Shown here: one piece after another, positions 12,236-22,728 of the stretch
Layout of the letters: each line of letters starts with the position of its first letter
Numbering within the stretch: position 1 is the first letter of the stretch
NCBI GenBank assembly: GCA_019055375.1
Contig: JAHQIW010007400.1
Coordinates: forward strand, 1 to 64,000
Source of the DNA: Parelaphostrongylus tenuis
Lineage: Eukaryota > Nematoda > Chromadorea > Rhabditida > Metastrongylidae
Direction of reading: 5' to 3'
Length of the DNA: 64,000 bases
Notes under the pieces: generated by a model
What the model was told of the DNA's origin: nothing
What the model saw: the letters and a program-made list of their open reading frames with translations, nothing else
Database searches by the model: none
Position numbers and translations under genes: made by a program

Positions 12236-15200
12236 CTAAATTATCTATCATCTTGAGCAAGAACACCTTGTTTTTCATCATATATTCAAGGTATTATACT
12301 GAAACTAAAAAAAAAAATACCGTCCAAAGGTCATCATCAGGCGGTGAATATCGGTGAAGTTGAGTTGGTTGATGATGGCTGCATTCCTCATGATCCGTTG
12401 TTTCTGCACCTCTTGTGATTTGACTTATTGTCATTTTCGATGCAGTGAAACGCATAGAGGAAAGCCAATACGACAGAGTGTCTACTTCCTTGCGTAGTTG
12501 TGCGATCTAAAAAAGGCTCCAAATGAAATATGACACAATACACATAGTCTAACAATCCACTATTTTTCACTCTCCTCTCATACGTCATTGACAGATATCC
12601 AAAGCAGGGAAAGATCATAGCATTAATTCTGATGAAGAGCTGACTGTTAGAGAGAAACGGAATGCTGAATGAGTATGCTATCACGTACCTTACTGGAAAG
12701 GGTTTCATTTACTCGTGCATATATCGCTTCAACTGCTTCATCCACTATTTCTCTTGCTTGCCTCATACGTCTCTGATGCTCGTCATTTTGGGCAACATAT
12801 TGTCGGCTAAGTTCGCTTAGATATTCACTTGACAAGGACATGTTCAATTCGAGAGCAGCGATTCGTTTGTTGAGCTTCATGAACACGGACTCCTAAAATC
12901 ATTAACACCTTAGCTACTACAGAAACACGGAGATAGATAGCCCTGCTTCGCCGCACGCGATGCGGGTAATTCAGTATGGCCGAGTGATTAGTGACGGAGA
13001 CCACTGCGAAGAAGGTTTCTCGTTAGATACCCTACCACAACACTTCACAGCAGTTTATTTTTGTTTTCAGTTCAAAAAGCACCATATTACACCATATCTC
13101 CTATCGCAATACCGTATAACAAGTGATTTTCATTCAAACCACCAACTCAACAACATGTTTCGCACCTAAAAGTAGTGAATTGCTAACAATTGAGAGTTAC
13201 TTTCTGCTGTAATAAAAACCTATATCCCCTTGCGGAAAGCGCCAAATTCGGCTAGCGAGCGGTCCGGGCGGCTAGGAAGAGAGGTTGGCGTCGTGCGTTC
13301 CAATGAAATGTGGTAGTGTTCAGATGAAATTTAACTTCTCTCGACAATAAATAAGGTTTCATTGTCAATAAATGATCAAATATGATAGAATAAACTTCAA
13401 TAAGGTTGTTTTTAGAATGAACATCGTGACTGCTCCCTTTATAAATCGCACTTTTGAAGGCAATTCTCATTTCTCAAATGACTTCGACAAGAACAATCTC
13501 AGCCAGTTGCAACCTTCCATTAGTACAATATCAACACCAAGTAAAATATGGTTTAGATACATGCATTTATTCAGATCAGTTGGAAATACGTCTTCTCAAA
13601 TATGCAGATTTCATACTGTGAAGTGAGAATTTCAAAGACAAATAGGCTTTTTTCACTAAAACTACGTTCTGCAGCGGTGAGCTTTCGCAGGCATTGAAAT
13701 TCTACTAATATGAGTACCAATAAGTCCATTGTAAAGTTGATAAAAAGGCGTGATTGTTGAAGAAACAAAAAGCTATCTTGTTCCGCTATAGCTCAAGCAG
13801 ATGATCTTTTGAGAAGCCAAGCTCTCTAATATTCAAGATATCGAATGACTACTTGTATTATAGAGTAACAGCTCCTTTCTAGTATAAAATTAAGATTCAC
13901 GAGCACATTTCTTGAAATGCGATTGCATGTGACAGAACCTGAATTCAAAAGTAAGGATATTCAAGACGATTGGGCGTTATTCTTACTAAAAATACATCTT
14001 CTAGGACGAAATCTCACGATGTAGTACCAAGAATTTATTGTAAGATAAAACAAATGAACTGTGATTGCTAAACTACATCTTCTTTTAGTGAGTAGAACGA
14101 ACTATCGAAATATTTCCAGATAAAGCTTAGTATTGGAATTGAAATCCTCACAATATCGATGGACCACAAAACATTAACAAAATAAGAATGAATCTTCAAT
14201 AACTATTGAAAATACGCTTTTTTTTTGCAAACATGTAAATATCTACTCTAAAAAATGCAAGGTTCTGGGAAGCATTGGTGTTGATTTTACCAAAATCATT
14301 ATTACCAAAGTGTCCACAATGATGTTCTATCATTAATTGAGGGTAATGTCCCTTGAAAACTTGTTTAATGCGAATTTGTATCGGGTCACGCACCAATTCT
14401 CGTAGCTGCGAAAGAGGACGCCAAGTTGAGGTAAGATTGACCATTACCGTCAGCAAAGGGATATAGAAGAGTCATAAGTACTACTAGACACCAAAAAGTC
14501 TGCTGTAAAGCGTCGTGGAAAGGAATCAACCAACAACCCTCTTCCTGACGGTCTGGATCTCTAAGCACTCGGCACAGTGGACTGTCTACAGTCGCCGCGC
14601 ACACGGCAGGCGGGTCCAGCGCCACGACTTTGACCGCCTGACTTCCGCGGACCCAGAATGAGAGTGTCCGCCAGCATGGGATGACTCCATCTCCTCTGCT
14701 CCTCGCCAACTACAGTACTACTTTCCGCTGTGAGACTCGCAGCTAAGTTCTGTACTGATTCACGTGCGGTCTTGCATCAAGAAGTAGTGCTGTAGTTGGT
14801 GACTAAGGGCGGAGGAGGTGTAATCGTCCCCACGCTGAAGGTCACGCCTAGTATGGGTCCGCGGAAGTCAACCGGTCAAGTCACACAAAGTGGTAAAAAA
14901 AACTACAAAACCTTGTGAGTTGTCGACGATGCAGGCCACGCTTCCGATGGAATGGAATGCATTGTCTGTGGGGTGGGCTGCTGTTGTTGCGGGTGTTCAT
15001 CGGACGATATCTTTAAATGTGAGTAATTTTTGAACAAACGGCAAGAAATCAATAAACAAAACCACATTAGCAGAGAGTAGATGGTGTACCTTTACATTTT
15101 CGTACTCAGACAATGGCTGATTTCTCGCCAAAGGAGCCCGACAATTACGCGAAAATCTCCTTCTAAGGTGAGCCATTCGACATTTTCTGGAGTGACTTGA

Positions 15201-15843
15201 GACGATAATTCACGTTGTACTGCAGGTACCGACGTAGGGATACGTGTCTCTTCTTCTCTAAACGATAAAGAAATCAAACACACCGCATTAAATAGTTATA
15301 ATAGGGAGTAAAAGCATATAAATGAAATACGTGCAAAATAAGCTTATATAAACTAAGATTACTTCATCACTTTAGTTGATCCGCATCAGTTCCTCTTACT
15401 GTGTGCAACCCAGCAATTCCAATAATCGACTCGTCTCCTAGCTTGCTTGAGAATTTCTTCTTTTTCACGAATATCGTAAAACACTAGTTAAACATCTCCT
15501 TGCAATCGCGACGATCACCATATAGGGGCAATCCGCAAGGCATCCGTTCTTGATTGTCAAAATGTGCTAGCGGAGGTGGGGTATCGATCCACTGTCTAGT
15601 CAGGCCGATCATTACCAGCCATTAAACACTCCCCGATGTAAAATATTAGGTCGGCTCATAAGTTTAACACTAGACCATATTTTTTTAACCACAACCAATT
15701 AAAATTGCATAAATTTGGTATCGTTCAATTGCGCAATTACATGTGAACGTTTATGCATACACATATGTATGTATACCACGTATATATAATATATATGTAT
15801 ATACATATGTATATATAGTTATATTATATATATACATATATGT

Positions 15844-15877
<34 letters not shown>

Positions 15878-16103
15878 ATATAGACCCAATGATGATGTAG
15901 AGTGGTGTGCAAAAACGATTGCGTCGCTTGCGTCTACGGTCGGTGGTTGCAACGGTTTAGCACATACTCCCGGAAAGAGTACGATCTGGGTTCAAATCCC
16001 GGCTGACGCAAGCGTTTTCGCACACCACTCTACATCATCATTGAGTCTATGGTAACATCATAACACCGCAAGGCGGTCAAATAAAATGATTTCGGATTGA
16101 TTA

Positions 16104-16145
<42 letters not shown>

Positions 16146-19100
16146 CACGTGTGTATATAAATATATGTGCACATATATACATAAGTACATGTATATATAT
16201 ATATACATACATATGTAGATATATACATATTTCTTGCCAGTATTTGCTTTGACATGGAGCTGCCGTGAGAACAAATTCGTTCGCTGATCATACAAATGGA
16301 GCGGAAGTAAAAATCCAATGAAGCGTCGCGCAAGATTAATGAAGTTTCGCGCTCCCGCCATCCACAGGAGGCTCTATTAATGTTGCGCACCGCTTCACTA
16401 GCATTTTCACCTAAGCGCTATTCGTGCATGAGTACCAAACGAATTTCTTCCCAAGACAGCTCGATTGTGAAGCAAGTAGAGGCAACCTGTATACCAAAAT
16501 GTTCGCAAGAAAATTCGCAACTGAACGATACCAAAATCATGTAATGTTGAGTACCTCTGGTTGATAAATTTATTGTTTTGCCCTAGAGCCAAAACGTATG
16601 GAACAGCCTAATAAAACAATAAAGTAACATAATATGATGATGTAATATCAACACATGATGACAGAATCAACGCAAAATTTTTATGATGATAATTTGTTGA
16701 TATAAAAATACAGTGCGTACTTATGTACATGTGCGGAAGTCAAAATTAACTTACTGTAATTTAATGTCTGAAGCCATTTTCCAAACGAAAGCTCGACAAA
16801 ATTGAACAGGATAAATATAATAACCGTCCTTTGGACAAAAATAGCATGCTATGAGTGGATTCGCAACCTTGTATTTCCTGAAAAAATTCGAAAACAAACT
16901 TTCGTATTTGTACTTTCTCAGATAACGAAGCTTTTGAAGTTGGATAAAAAATCTATCTACCGAGTATCATTACAGTGAGGATTCATCCTTCCTTCACCAA
17001 AGTTAGTGCCTACAACGTTCACAAACTTGTCAATCAAAGAACCACTAGCGTCCTAAAGTCAATTCAATTGGAATGTTGAGTTTCTAAACAAATAGATACA
17101 GAATCACAAACATTAACCGTCTCGATGACCGTGGGATTTGATTCCAATTTTTTATCGTTCGATACCGGTGCGACAACGGATGCTTTGGAATCGCCATTTT
17201 CCTAAATTAATAAATATTTGGTTACGTCAGTGCCTGTACAATGACTTCGTTTCACTATGTGATTTTTATCGTAGTTCTTTTTTCCTACTATCCAAGTCCC
17301 AGCACTTTTAGCATTCAGTTCGTCACCTCGCTTGACAGAGGATTTGGACTTATCCACGAGCAGAATACTAGTCAAGCACGTTTCTTTGTAATCTCAGGAT
17401 AGCAAAGTTAGGCGTTCCGTAAAGCTTTCGTTATTGATTGTCGAAGAGCTCTTGGAGGTGGGGGATCAAGCTCGCATAGAGCCGCGCTGCACTTACTATG
17501 TCATTCGTTCACAAGCCCCCAAAACTGTATGATCTCAACCCTCAAACACAAAGACATTACCTGTACTGGCAATAGGGGACTGGTGGTAGGGGGGTCCACG
17601 GTTTCAACCGACGTTTGATTAGGTTTAGTATCTGTCACTACTCTTATGTTATTCCGTGTATGAACAACAGAAGCAGCTTCAGCCTGAAAAAAAGAAGAAG
17701 ATGTGATAAATGAAGGAAAAAAAACCCACTTATTGGAAGAGCTATCAGCGTAGATAGAAACCCACCTCAGCTTCATATTCATCTATCATTGATATGCCGA
17801 GAACCTTAAGAACCGACAACGTGCAATAATGTTCGCTTCCATAGTGAGAGAGAAGTTCCACCTACAATAAGGAAGCCGAACTGCTTAACTCAATGATAAA
17901 TCGAAGTGCCTATCACTTTAGAGAAAACAGCATCAGCTCAAAACTAGATGAATCCTGACCGAAAATTTACAATTTTTTGTGCCCATCAACAACTATACAG
18001 CTTCCTTTAACTCAAAAGCTTTAGAAGCTCTTGGCGTAGATCAATTCCTGAGGGATGGCGCAATGCATTCGACTTCATTCGTAGCTTCGTTTCGAGTGAA
18101 AATATGCATATCTGACTTTTACAGAGATTCCCAGTAGCCTACGAATGTATCAAGTCAGTTAAGGGTATCCTCCTAGATAAGTTGGGTACCAGTTCACCGA
18201 CCCCGGAAAGATGGAAGGCTTGGTGACTTTCAGCAAGGATCGAACCCTTGACTGATCTCGAATTATCGACCACGTGAGTGTCACAGATCACCTTTGAGCA
18301 TTGTGTCACGCTCGCCCTTCCTTTGTAGTTGAAAATGAGAAGAAAGTAATTGGGAGTACATTAAAGGCATATTAAATGCTCTCCTGAAGGAGGTGTCGAA
18401 AACATACCTTCATGAATTTCACATAAATCCCATTTGAAGATATCGGGAATTGTTGAATCTGACGAGAATCCATGGCAGTTAACTCCGTGATCAATTGCCA
18501 CTCTCCGGTAGGAAACCTCTCTGAGGACCAGAGGCGTATCGTTCGCGGACCGGAGGAAAACAATTCATAATTAGCTAGTTCTATGCTGCGAAGCTAAAAT
18601 AGTAAATACACTAATACAGTTTACAAATTCTTCATCTTTACTGCTTTTAAGAGTAGTATGATGTTATGAATTTATACCTAAGAATGCTGGGGCGTCTGCA
18701 AAACATTCGACCCCAAACAAGAGTTGAGCCCCATCCCAGCCCACCACCGATATAGGTGGAACGCGGGTTCGGTTTCTATCTGGGATCATACGCTTTGCAT
18801 ATCACTACTCAACAATCTTAAATACGAATAAACTTCGTACCACAGAAAAGAAAGACTTGGACATTCTAAAGATACACTAGCATAACATGCTAGAAGCTTC
18901 TTTTGTAAACCGAACAAACCTGTATCGTTTCACAGAGCTCAATGATTACGAATTTGTTCGCAGCATTTTCACATGGATTCCTCATGTATTCATCCTTTTC
19001 CTAAAAATTTAGGAGATATACGAGATATAACAAGGACACAAAACAATCAAAAGCAAACATTGGTTTGGTAAAAAATTTTCTGGACCTTTTCGACTACGTT

Positions 19101-20455
19101 AATCATTTTTCAAGCACCTGAGCTTTTGTTTTTACTATCGTTAGATCAGCTTCTTGAGTTTAGTTCGATGTATATAACAGTTACACATTAATCCTAAAAT
19201 GAAATCGTCCCGAGGCTAAAAACGATTGTTGATGAAGAATAGCGTTCACCCGACGAAAAGACAAGTGCGACACCGCAGAAGGATTTTCGTCGCAAGCAAT
19301 GCTTTGCGCTTTCTGGTCAGTTCGTGGTATTGAGTACTAGGAGGTGTAACTTAAAGCAAGGTGAAGCACTCGATTCAAAGGTCCATTGCCGTCAACTGAA
19401 TGAGTTAAATCGACATTTGGATCGTTGCCGCAGAGCTCAAAGCCTGAGCTTCTTTTTCATAACGACAATACGAAGCCTTATCGTTCAAGAATGACTAATA
19501 CAAAATTGAAACACTTTGCTTGGATCGCGTCGACCGTCCGCCTTACTCTCTAGAATTGGCCCCCAGCGACTTCCACCTTTTCCGATCGTTGTAACAAGTC
19601 TTGAAAGGAAAGCGCTTTGAAAACTTTGATGTGATGGGTGAAGCGCTTGAAGAATTTTTGACTCGAAAAACACGGAGTTTAACCGCGCAGAATCATGGAA
19701 ATGCCGGAAAAAATGGGAGAAAGTTTAATTTAAGCTGAAGGGGAATACTTTGATCAATAAACTGCTGTTCTCATTTGCTTAAAAACGGAATAAACTTGCA
19801 ACTAAACGAAGAAATCCGTAAGTATGTTTCCAGTCCAATGATTACATGCGTATGTACAAGGATAAGGGCTTTACATACCTTCTCATTAAGAATAGCTTTG
19901 GTGTTTTCGGCTTCCGAGTTACTATGTAACACCTTGGCTCCACATTCTTTACTAGCGTAATTACGAGCCGCTGGAGTTGATGGGGGTACCTGTTGAGATC
20001 CAACGCTAGGCAGGCCTATTTCCGAAGTGGGTGAAGGAGACTGAAATAAAAGTTTGCTTTTCAAAATATACACATTCAAAAACGCTAATATAACCTTTCT
20101 ATGGTCTTGTTTCAGTTTTTCTTTTGTCCATTCATCGAACGTCGCTATAGGAGGATGAGAATCTTCGGGTGGCTTCGGTTAGCGCACTCTCCATCAGCCG
20201 TTTCGGATAACAGAACGGAAGTTGTACGCCTAGAGATCTGAAGACTACGAGAGAAACAAAATTTTTCACAGAATTATTCCACACGAACCTTAATGAGACA
20301 GGAACTGTCAGATTGTTGGTACAGTTGCCAGAAACACTGGCTTCCTGTGCAGGATTTGACACTGTGCGGTCAGTCTCCAACGAAAGCTTGCGGTCAAATT
20401 GTAAGGAGATTTCAGTGGGGCATAAGGAACCCGATAAACTAAAGCAAACAGAATT
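12012..20455 (-). CDS. SUN domain-containing ossification factor (SUCO/SLP1-like), 14 exons, 5' end unresolved
   Basis: The joined exons give about 541 residues in one continuous phase, without the start. Order in the protein: a region with N-glycosylation sequons (NCT, NLT); a PTFDEW motif near residue 79; a SUN domain at about 103-242 with [41 protein letters not shown] and [20 protein letters not shown]; a Ser/Thr-rich linker; an [11 protein letters not shown]...[11 protein letters not shown] block predicted as coiled coil (about 368-435); and one hydrophobic segment at about 478-499 ([16 protein letters not shown]). This order is that of SUCO/SLP1 proteins, which sit in the ER or nuclear envelope with the SUN domain in the lumen and help stabilise membrane or secretory proteins. 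The introns carry SINE and mariner relics. The initiating exon with signal peptide is not identified; candidates lie at 24.06-24.35 and 25.4-25.6 kb. Family assignment is firm; exact ends are not. Confidence 0.88.
12410..12506 (-). CDS. SUCO-like gene, helical exon before the membrane segment
   Basis: The acceptor is CTTTTTTAG and the donor is AGAG|GTGCAG. The reading [20 protein letters not shown] is helical, like the family's AELKREV region. It ends in phase 1, matching the upstream acceptor of the last exon. Confidence 0.75.
12689..12892 (-). CDS. SUCO-like gene, conserved coiled-coil exon
   Basis: The acceptor is GATTTTAG and the donor is AGTAAG|GTACGT. Its 68 codons begin [20 protein letters not shown] and continue [12 protein letters not shown], the conserved block after the SUN domain in SUCO proteins, including its NMS glycosylation sequon. 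Heptad-like spacing suggests coiled coil. Confidence 0.92.
12900..14600. other. SUCO-like gene intron, no recognisable feature
   Basis: Part of the intron between exons 15149-15257 and 12689-12892. Apart from the palindrome at 14629-14880 I see only AT-rich sequence. Confidence 0.5.
14629..14880. mobile_element. GC-rich imperfect palindrome, fold-back type
   Basis: TTGACCGCCTGACTTCCGCG (14629 on) is inverted as CCGCGGAAGTCAACCGGTCA (to 14879). The arms continue inward with CCAACTACAGTACTAC against GTAGTGCTGTAGTTGG. The arms are about 100 bp with a spacer of about 45 bp. It sits in the SUCO-like intron region between 15149 and 12892. Confidence 0.65.
15149..15257 (-). CDS. SUCO-like gene, linker exon
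   Basis: The acceptor is TATCGTTTAG and the donor is CGC|GTAATT. The reading [19 protein letters not shown] then [13 protein letters not shown] is in phase with 17027-17052 and with the conserved ESVFMKLN exon. Confidence 0.6.
15752..15891. repeat. TA microsatellite
   Basis: Interrupted TATA/CATATG runs inside the fold-back at 15643-16612, left of the nested SINE. Confidence 0.9.
15892..16095 (+). repeat. SINE family A copy nested in a fold-back
   Basis: The core TCGGTGGTTGCAACGGTTTAGCAC (A-box-like), CCCGGAAAGAGTACGATCTG and GGTTCAAATCCCGGCTGACG (B box) is flanked by inverted GATGTAGAGTGGTGTGCAAA and TTTTCGCACACCACTCTACA. The tail has AAGGCGGTCAAATAAAA. Confidence 0.8.
16100..16232. repeat. 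TA microsatellite
   Basis: TATA runs right of the nested SINE, mirroring the left tract. Confidence 0.9.
17027..17052 (-). CDS. SUCO-like gene, short linker exon
   Basis: The acceptor is TTGACTTTAG and the GTTTGT donor was chosen because it gives phase 2 into the next exon. The exon encodes DASGSLID plus two bases. A second donor (GTGAAG at 16998) exists but breaks the frame of the next assigned exon. Confidence 0.5.
17118..17201 (-). CDS. SUCO-like gene, linker exon
   Basis: The acceptor is TTAATTTAG and the donor is GAGACG|GTTAATG. It encodes 28 codons, [13 protein letters not shown] through ESNPTVIET. It is in phase with both neighbours but not conserved. Confidence 0.65.
17561..17683 (-). 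CDS. SUCO-like gene, linker exon
   Basis: The acceptor is CTTTTTTTCAG and the donor is GTACAG|GTAATG. Its 41 codons run from [12 protein letters not shown] to [12 protein letters not shown]. It is a low-complexity Ser/Thr/Pro-rich linker after the SUN domain, assigned by phase and splice signals. Confidence 0.75.
17766..17861 (-). CDS. SUCO-like gene, SUN domain exon 4 (C-terminal end)
   Basis: The acceptor is TTATTGTAG and the donor is GCTGAG|GTGGGT. It encodes [20 protein letters not shown] then [12 protein letters not shown]. The [10 protein letters not shown] stretch is the most conserved part of SUN domains. Confidence 0.93.
18017..18290 (-). repeat. SINE family B copy in a SUCO-like intron
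   Basis: The reverse of family B: GTAGATCAATTCCTGAGGGA at the left, then GTTCACCGACCCCGGAAAGA and a degenerate head near 18250-18285. It sits between exons at 17861 and 18408. Confidence 0.7.
18408..18593 (-). CDS. SUCO-like gene, SUN domain exon 3
   Basis: The acceptor ends ATTTTAG and the donor is ATGAAG|GTATGT. Its 62 codons include [32 protein letters not shown] and [12 protein letters not shown]. The spacing of ELFSS, RFPT-EW and DSR..Q.F matches the SUN domain. Confidence 0.93.
18920..19000 (-). CDS. SUCO-like gene, SUN domain exon 2
   Basis: The acceptor is AATTTTTAG and the donor is ACAG|GTTTGT. Its 27 codons read [16 protein letters not shown] then [11 protein letters not shown], the core NPC...FVIELCE signature of this SUN subfamily. 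Confidence 0.92.
19200..19765 (+). mobile_element. mariner transposase relic in a SUCO-like gene intron
   Basis: Plus-strand broken frames include [20 protein letters not shown] then [19 protein letters not shown], the mariner SPDLAPSDYHLF region and C-terminal helix. Stops interrupt every frame. It is antisense to the host gene, between exons at 19000 and 19879. Confidence 0.75.
19879..20040 (-). CDS. SUCO-like gene, SUN domain exon 1
   Basis: The acceptor is TTTATTTCAG and the donor is GAGAAG|GTATGT. Its 54 codons start [12 protein letters not shown] and contain [19 protein letters not shown] and NTKAILNEK, the characteristic start of the SUCO-type SUN domain. Confidence 0.9.
20095..20144 (-). 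CDS. SUCO-like gene, exon with (P)TFDEW motif
   Basis: The acceptor has a pyrimidine tract ending CCTCCTATAG, and the donor is AAAG|GTTATA. The exon encodes [16 protein letters not shown], the conserved motif found before the SUN domain in SUCO proteins. Confidence 0.7.
20228..20244 (-). CDS. SUCO-like gene, tentative 17-nt microexon
   Basis: A TCTCGTAG acceptor precedes 20244 and a C|GTACAA donor follows 20228. Without these 17 nt the flanking exons do not join in phase. With them, the junction creates Pro before TFDEW, matching the PTFDEW motif of the family. The inference rests on phase and motif only; another arrangement is possible. Confidence 0.35.
20289..20455 (-). CDS. SUCO-like gene, first assigned exon
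   Basis: The acceptor is TTTTTCAG just above 20455 and the donor is AAG|GTTCGTG at 20289. The reading starts [16 protein letters not shown] and ends [10 protein letters not shown], ending in phase 2. It holds three cysteines and two N-glycosylation sequons, fitting a luminal stretch before the SUN domain. The region is poorly conserved in the family, so the exon is accepted for its splice sites and its phase match to the next exons. Confidence 0.55.
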
Positions 20456-20510
20456 CTGAAAAAGAAAGAATTCAGGTGAATAAGGCGTTGGTCCAAGGAA
20501 AAGTAACTAC

Positions 20511-20780
20511 AAAGCTTTCAGTGTTAGTCAATCGCTGAGAGATGCTCCATGCTATTCTTCAATTTTTTGCTCTGTTTGAGGTAATGGCATACATATCTGA
20601 TCTTTACAATGATGCGTGATGGCCTATCAATGTACCAAATCGTTTATCCTTTCAGACAAGTCGGGTACTATTTCGCGGAACCCATAGGGACAAAAGGCTT
20701 GTTGAGAATTGAACCTGGGATCGGATCAGCGACTGGGTGTGTTGCAAGGCGGTTCTATACACTGCCAACTTCCCTAATCC
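20511..20780 (-). repeat. diverged SINE family B copy
   Basis: Features in order: AATCGCTGAGAGATGCTCCA, GATGGCCTATCAATGTACCA and AACCCATAGGGACAAAAGGC, matching the reversed family B body with many changes. It lies just upstream of the first assigned SUCO-like exon. Confidence 0.6.
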
Positions 20781-21080
20781 AGATTTGTAGTTCTATATAG
20801 AGGAGAGAAGACTAGCGCGGTGGTCAATGATGCACTGTGATAAGTTACGCACTCTCTCAACCCCCTCCCCAACACTCTTTTGCAGTCACTAAAAGAATGT
20901 CTTAGGGCCCACCTAAACTCGGCTACCTACAAGACAATACGGAGAATCATCTCGACCAGCATTCTATGACATTCATAAAGAAATGGAAATCCTCAAACAG
21001 CAGCAAAGAACAACATATGAGATATTCAAAACCACTGTAGAAGATGAACGCAAGGAACGAATCCAATACAGGTTCTTTTA

Positions 21081-21890
21081 AATTATGAGGGGACAAATGA
21101 AAAATAGGTCTCATTTTCTGGAGAGGAACTTTTCATAGCGTTGTTAGTAACGATTCGAAAGCCGAGACTTTAGGCTACAGCCCCATGTCACCGGCTTTCG
21201 ACAACCATTTTTCGGCATTGCTACAGGAGATTTCTTTGCTTCAGACACGCATATTTCTCGCCGGACACAGCACTTTCTTCACGCTATTAGCAGGCATTCG
21301 ATGACATAATCGTATTTGAGTCCAACGCTGTGCTTTTACCTGGAAAGATCGTTTCTCTGGAACGCAGCAGGTAAGATAAGGTGCAACGCGATTGGTGATA
21401 AGTCGAATTACCACTTGCGACAAACGAAGTCCCATGCAAATCACGTGAGCGCAGGTTGCTGCGACCACAGAAAAGTCCTATGAACGCGTAGAGAAGTTCT
21501 GCATGAGCAATCACGTGATCGCCACACCCACCGTAGCGTGAGCTGGCTTTAGATCGTCCGTTCTCACACGTCGCTTAGAACTTATTTACCTGCTGCACTG
21601 CGGAAAAAACGGTCTCCTCAGGATATAAACACAGCATTGGCATCAGGAACCACTCTGCTACCTTTCGATTACTAATAGTCAAAAAAGAGCTCTGTCCGGC
21701 GAGAAATATGCGCTAGTTTCGTGTAGAGATCACAGCGTTATATAAGTGTGTTTTGAAAAACCGGCAAAGTGAGGCTGTAGCGAAAAAATCTAAGCTTTCG
21801 AATGGTTACCAAGACTCCCATGAAAAGTTCCTCTCCAGCGAATGAGATCGATTTCTCATTTATCCCTTCATAACTGAACTGTACCCAAAT
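21081..21890. mobile_element. large inverted-repeat element with about 195-bp arms
   Basis: Left arm 21081-21275 and right arm 21688-21890 are inverted copies sharing TGGAGAGGAACTTTTCAT and GCATATTTCTCGCCGGACA. The 410-bp middle has no recognisable coding. Probably a fold-back DNA transposon, not related by sequence to the mariner-derived fold-backs. Confidence 0.65.
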
Positions 21891-22000
21891 AGTGGTGGCA
21901 TTCGCACATTGAGCTGTGATGACTAGTCAAATGAAGAAAAGTACACTCGCTGCTGTGAAAAGAGGCTCTAACTGCAGGGCACGGTGAGGTGGAAGCATTC

Positions 22001-22073
22001 ATTCTCTGGGAGGCTCGAGCTTACGATATTACAATTGTAAGATGAACGCGCTACCGACTGCGCTACGGAAGCA
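22001..22073 (-). pseudogene. tRNA pseudogene, resembling elongator Met tRNA
   Basis: The minus strand starts GCTTCCGTAGCGCAGTCGGT with a perfect D stem (GCGC/GCGC) and has AGCTCGAGCCTC as T arm. The anticodon stem does not pair and the 3' acceptor strand does not complement GCTTCCG, so it is probably dead. The loop would read TAC instead of CAT. Confidence 0.5.
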
Positions 22074-22728
22074 AAGGGTCGCTTCGCGCAGTGGACTGTG
22101 ACAAGAGGTTGTGTAGATTTGAATAACTAAATAGAATACATGAATCTATATACATATATATATCATTGAGACTTACACACGCTTGCTAAGATAACTATGA
22201 TTATAGACCTGAATCCGTGTGCAAAGCAGACATCACTGCCAGTTATGGGAGACCATAAAACGAATCTAAAAGCGAAAAAAAAAGGTCCAAAACGAATTTT
22301 GGGACTCTAATAAGTGAAAAAACCCACGTGTAACTTAGAATAACTTGAGTGCGCCATTTGTGAATCATACCGATTATGACTTTAATAAAACATCGATCTA
22401 AACCATTAATCGACATTGAGATCACGAAAGTGCTTTAGAGAAAAGCCGACATAGAATTGAAATTTATTGAGAAGCTATAGAAAAGCCGTAAGAGACGAAA
22501 ATCGAAGGTTACCGGTCAGCACATGTATATTTTTCGAAATTAGGGAGATATTTTGAAAGTGCTAAATAGAATGTACGCTAAACTCGATCGTCGAAGGGTT
22601 CCTGAGTGAAAAGCTTTGACGACAAGAAAACGAGAAAACCAACAACCGCAAACTTGGGCATTTCAACTTTTTTACGCATAGCAAAGAAAAATAGCTACTA
22701 TTAAATTATGGAATAGCAGTTATTTTAA

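Larger units (their letters stand above)
15643..16612 (+). mobile_element. second copy of the mariner-derived fold-back, with nested SINE and TA repeats
   Basis: The left end TTAGGTCGGCTCATAAG and right end GGAACAGCCTAATA match the element at 11344-11911, and the right arm 16380-16612 aligns with its right arm. A SINE A copy (15892-16095) and two TA microsatellites are inserted inside. It lies in the 4-kb SUCO-like intron region. Confidence 0.75.

Noticed and set aside
14386..14709. 107-codon minus-strand frame
   Set aside because: Overlaps the GC-rich palindrome and shows no family resemblance.
16058..16390. Tyr/Ile-rich open frames over TA repeats
   Set aside because: Low-complexity translation of a TA microsatellite.
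22001..22073. Functional tRNA gene
   Set aside because: D arm is perfect but the anticodon and acceptor stems do not pair, so listed as a pseudogene.
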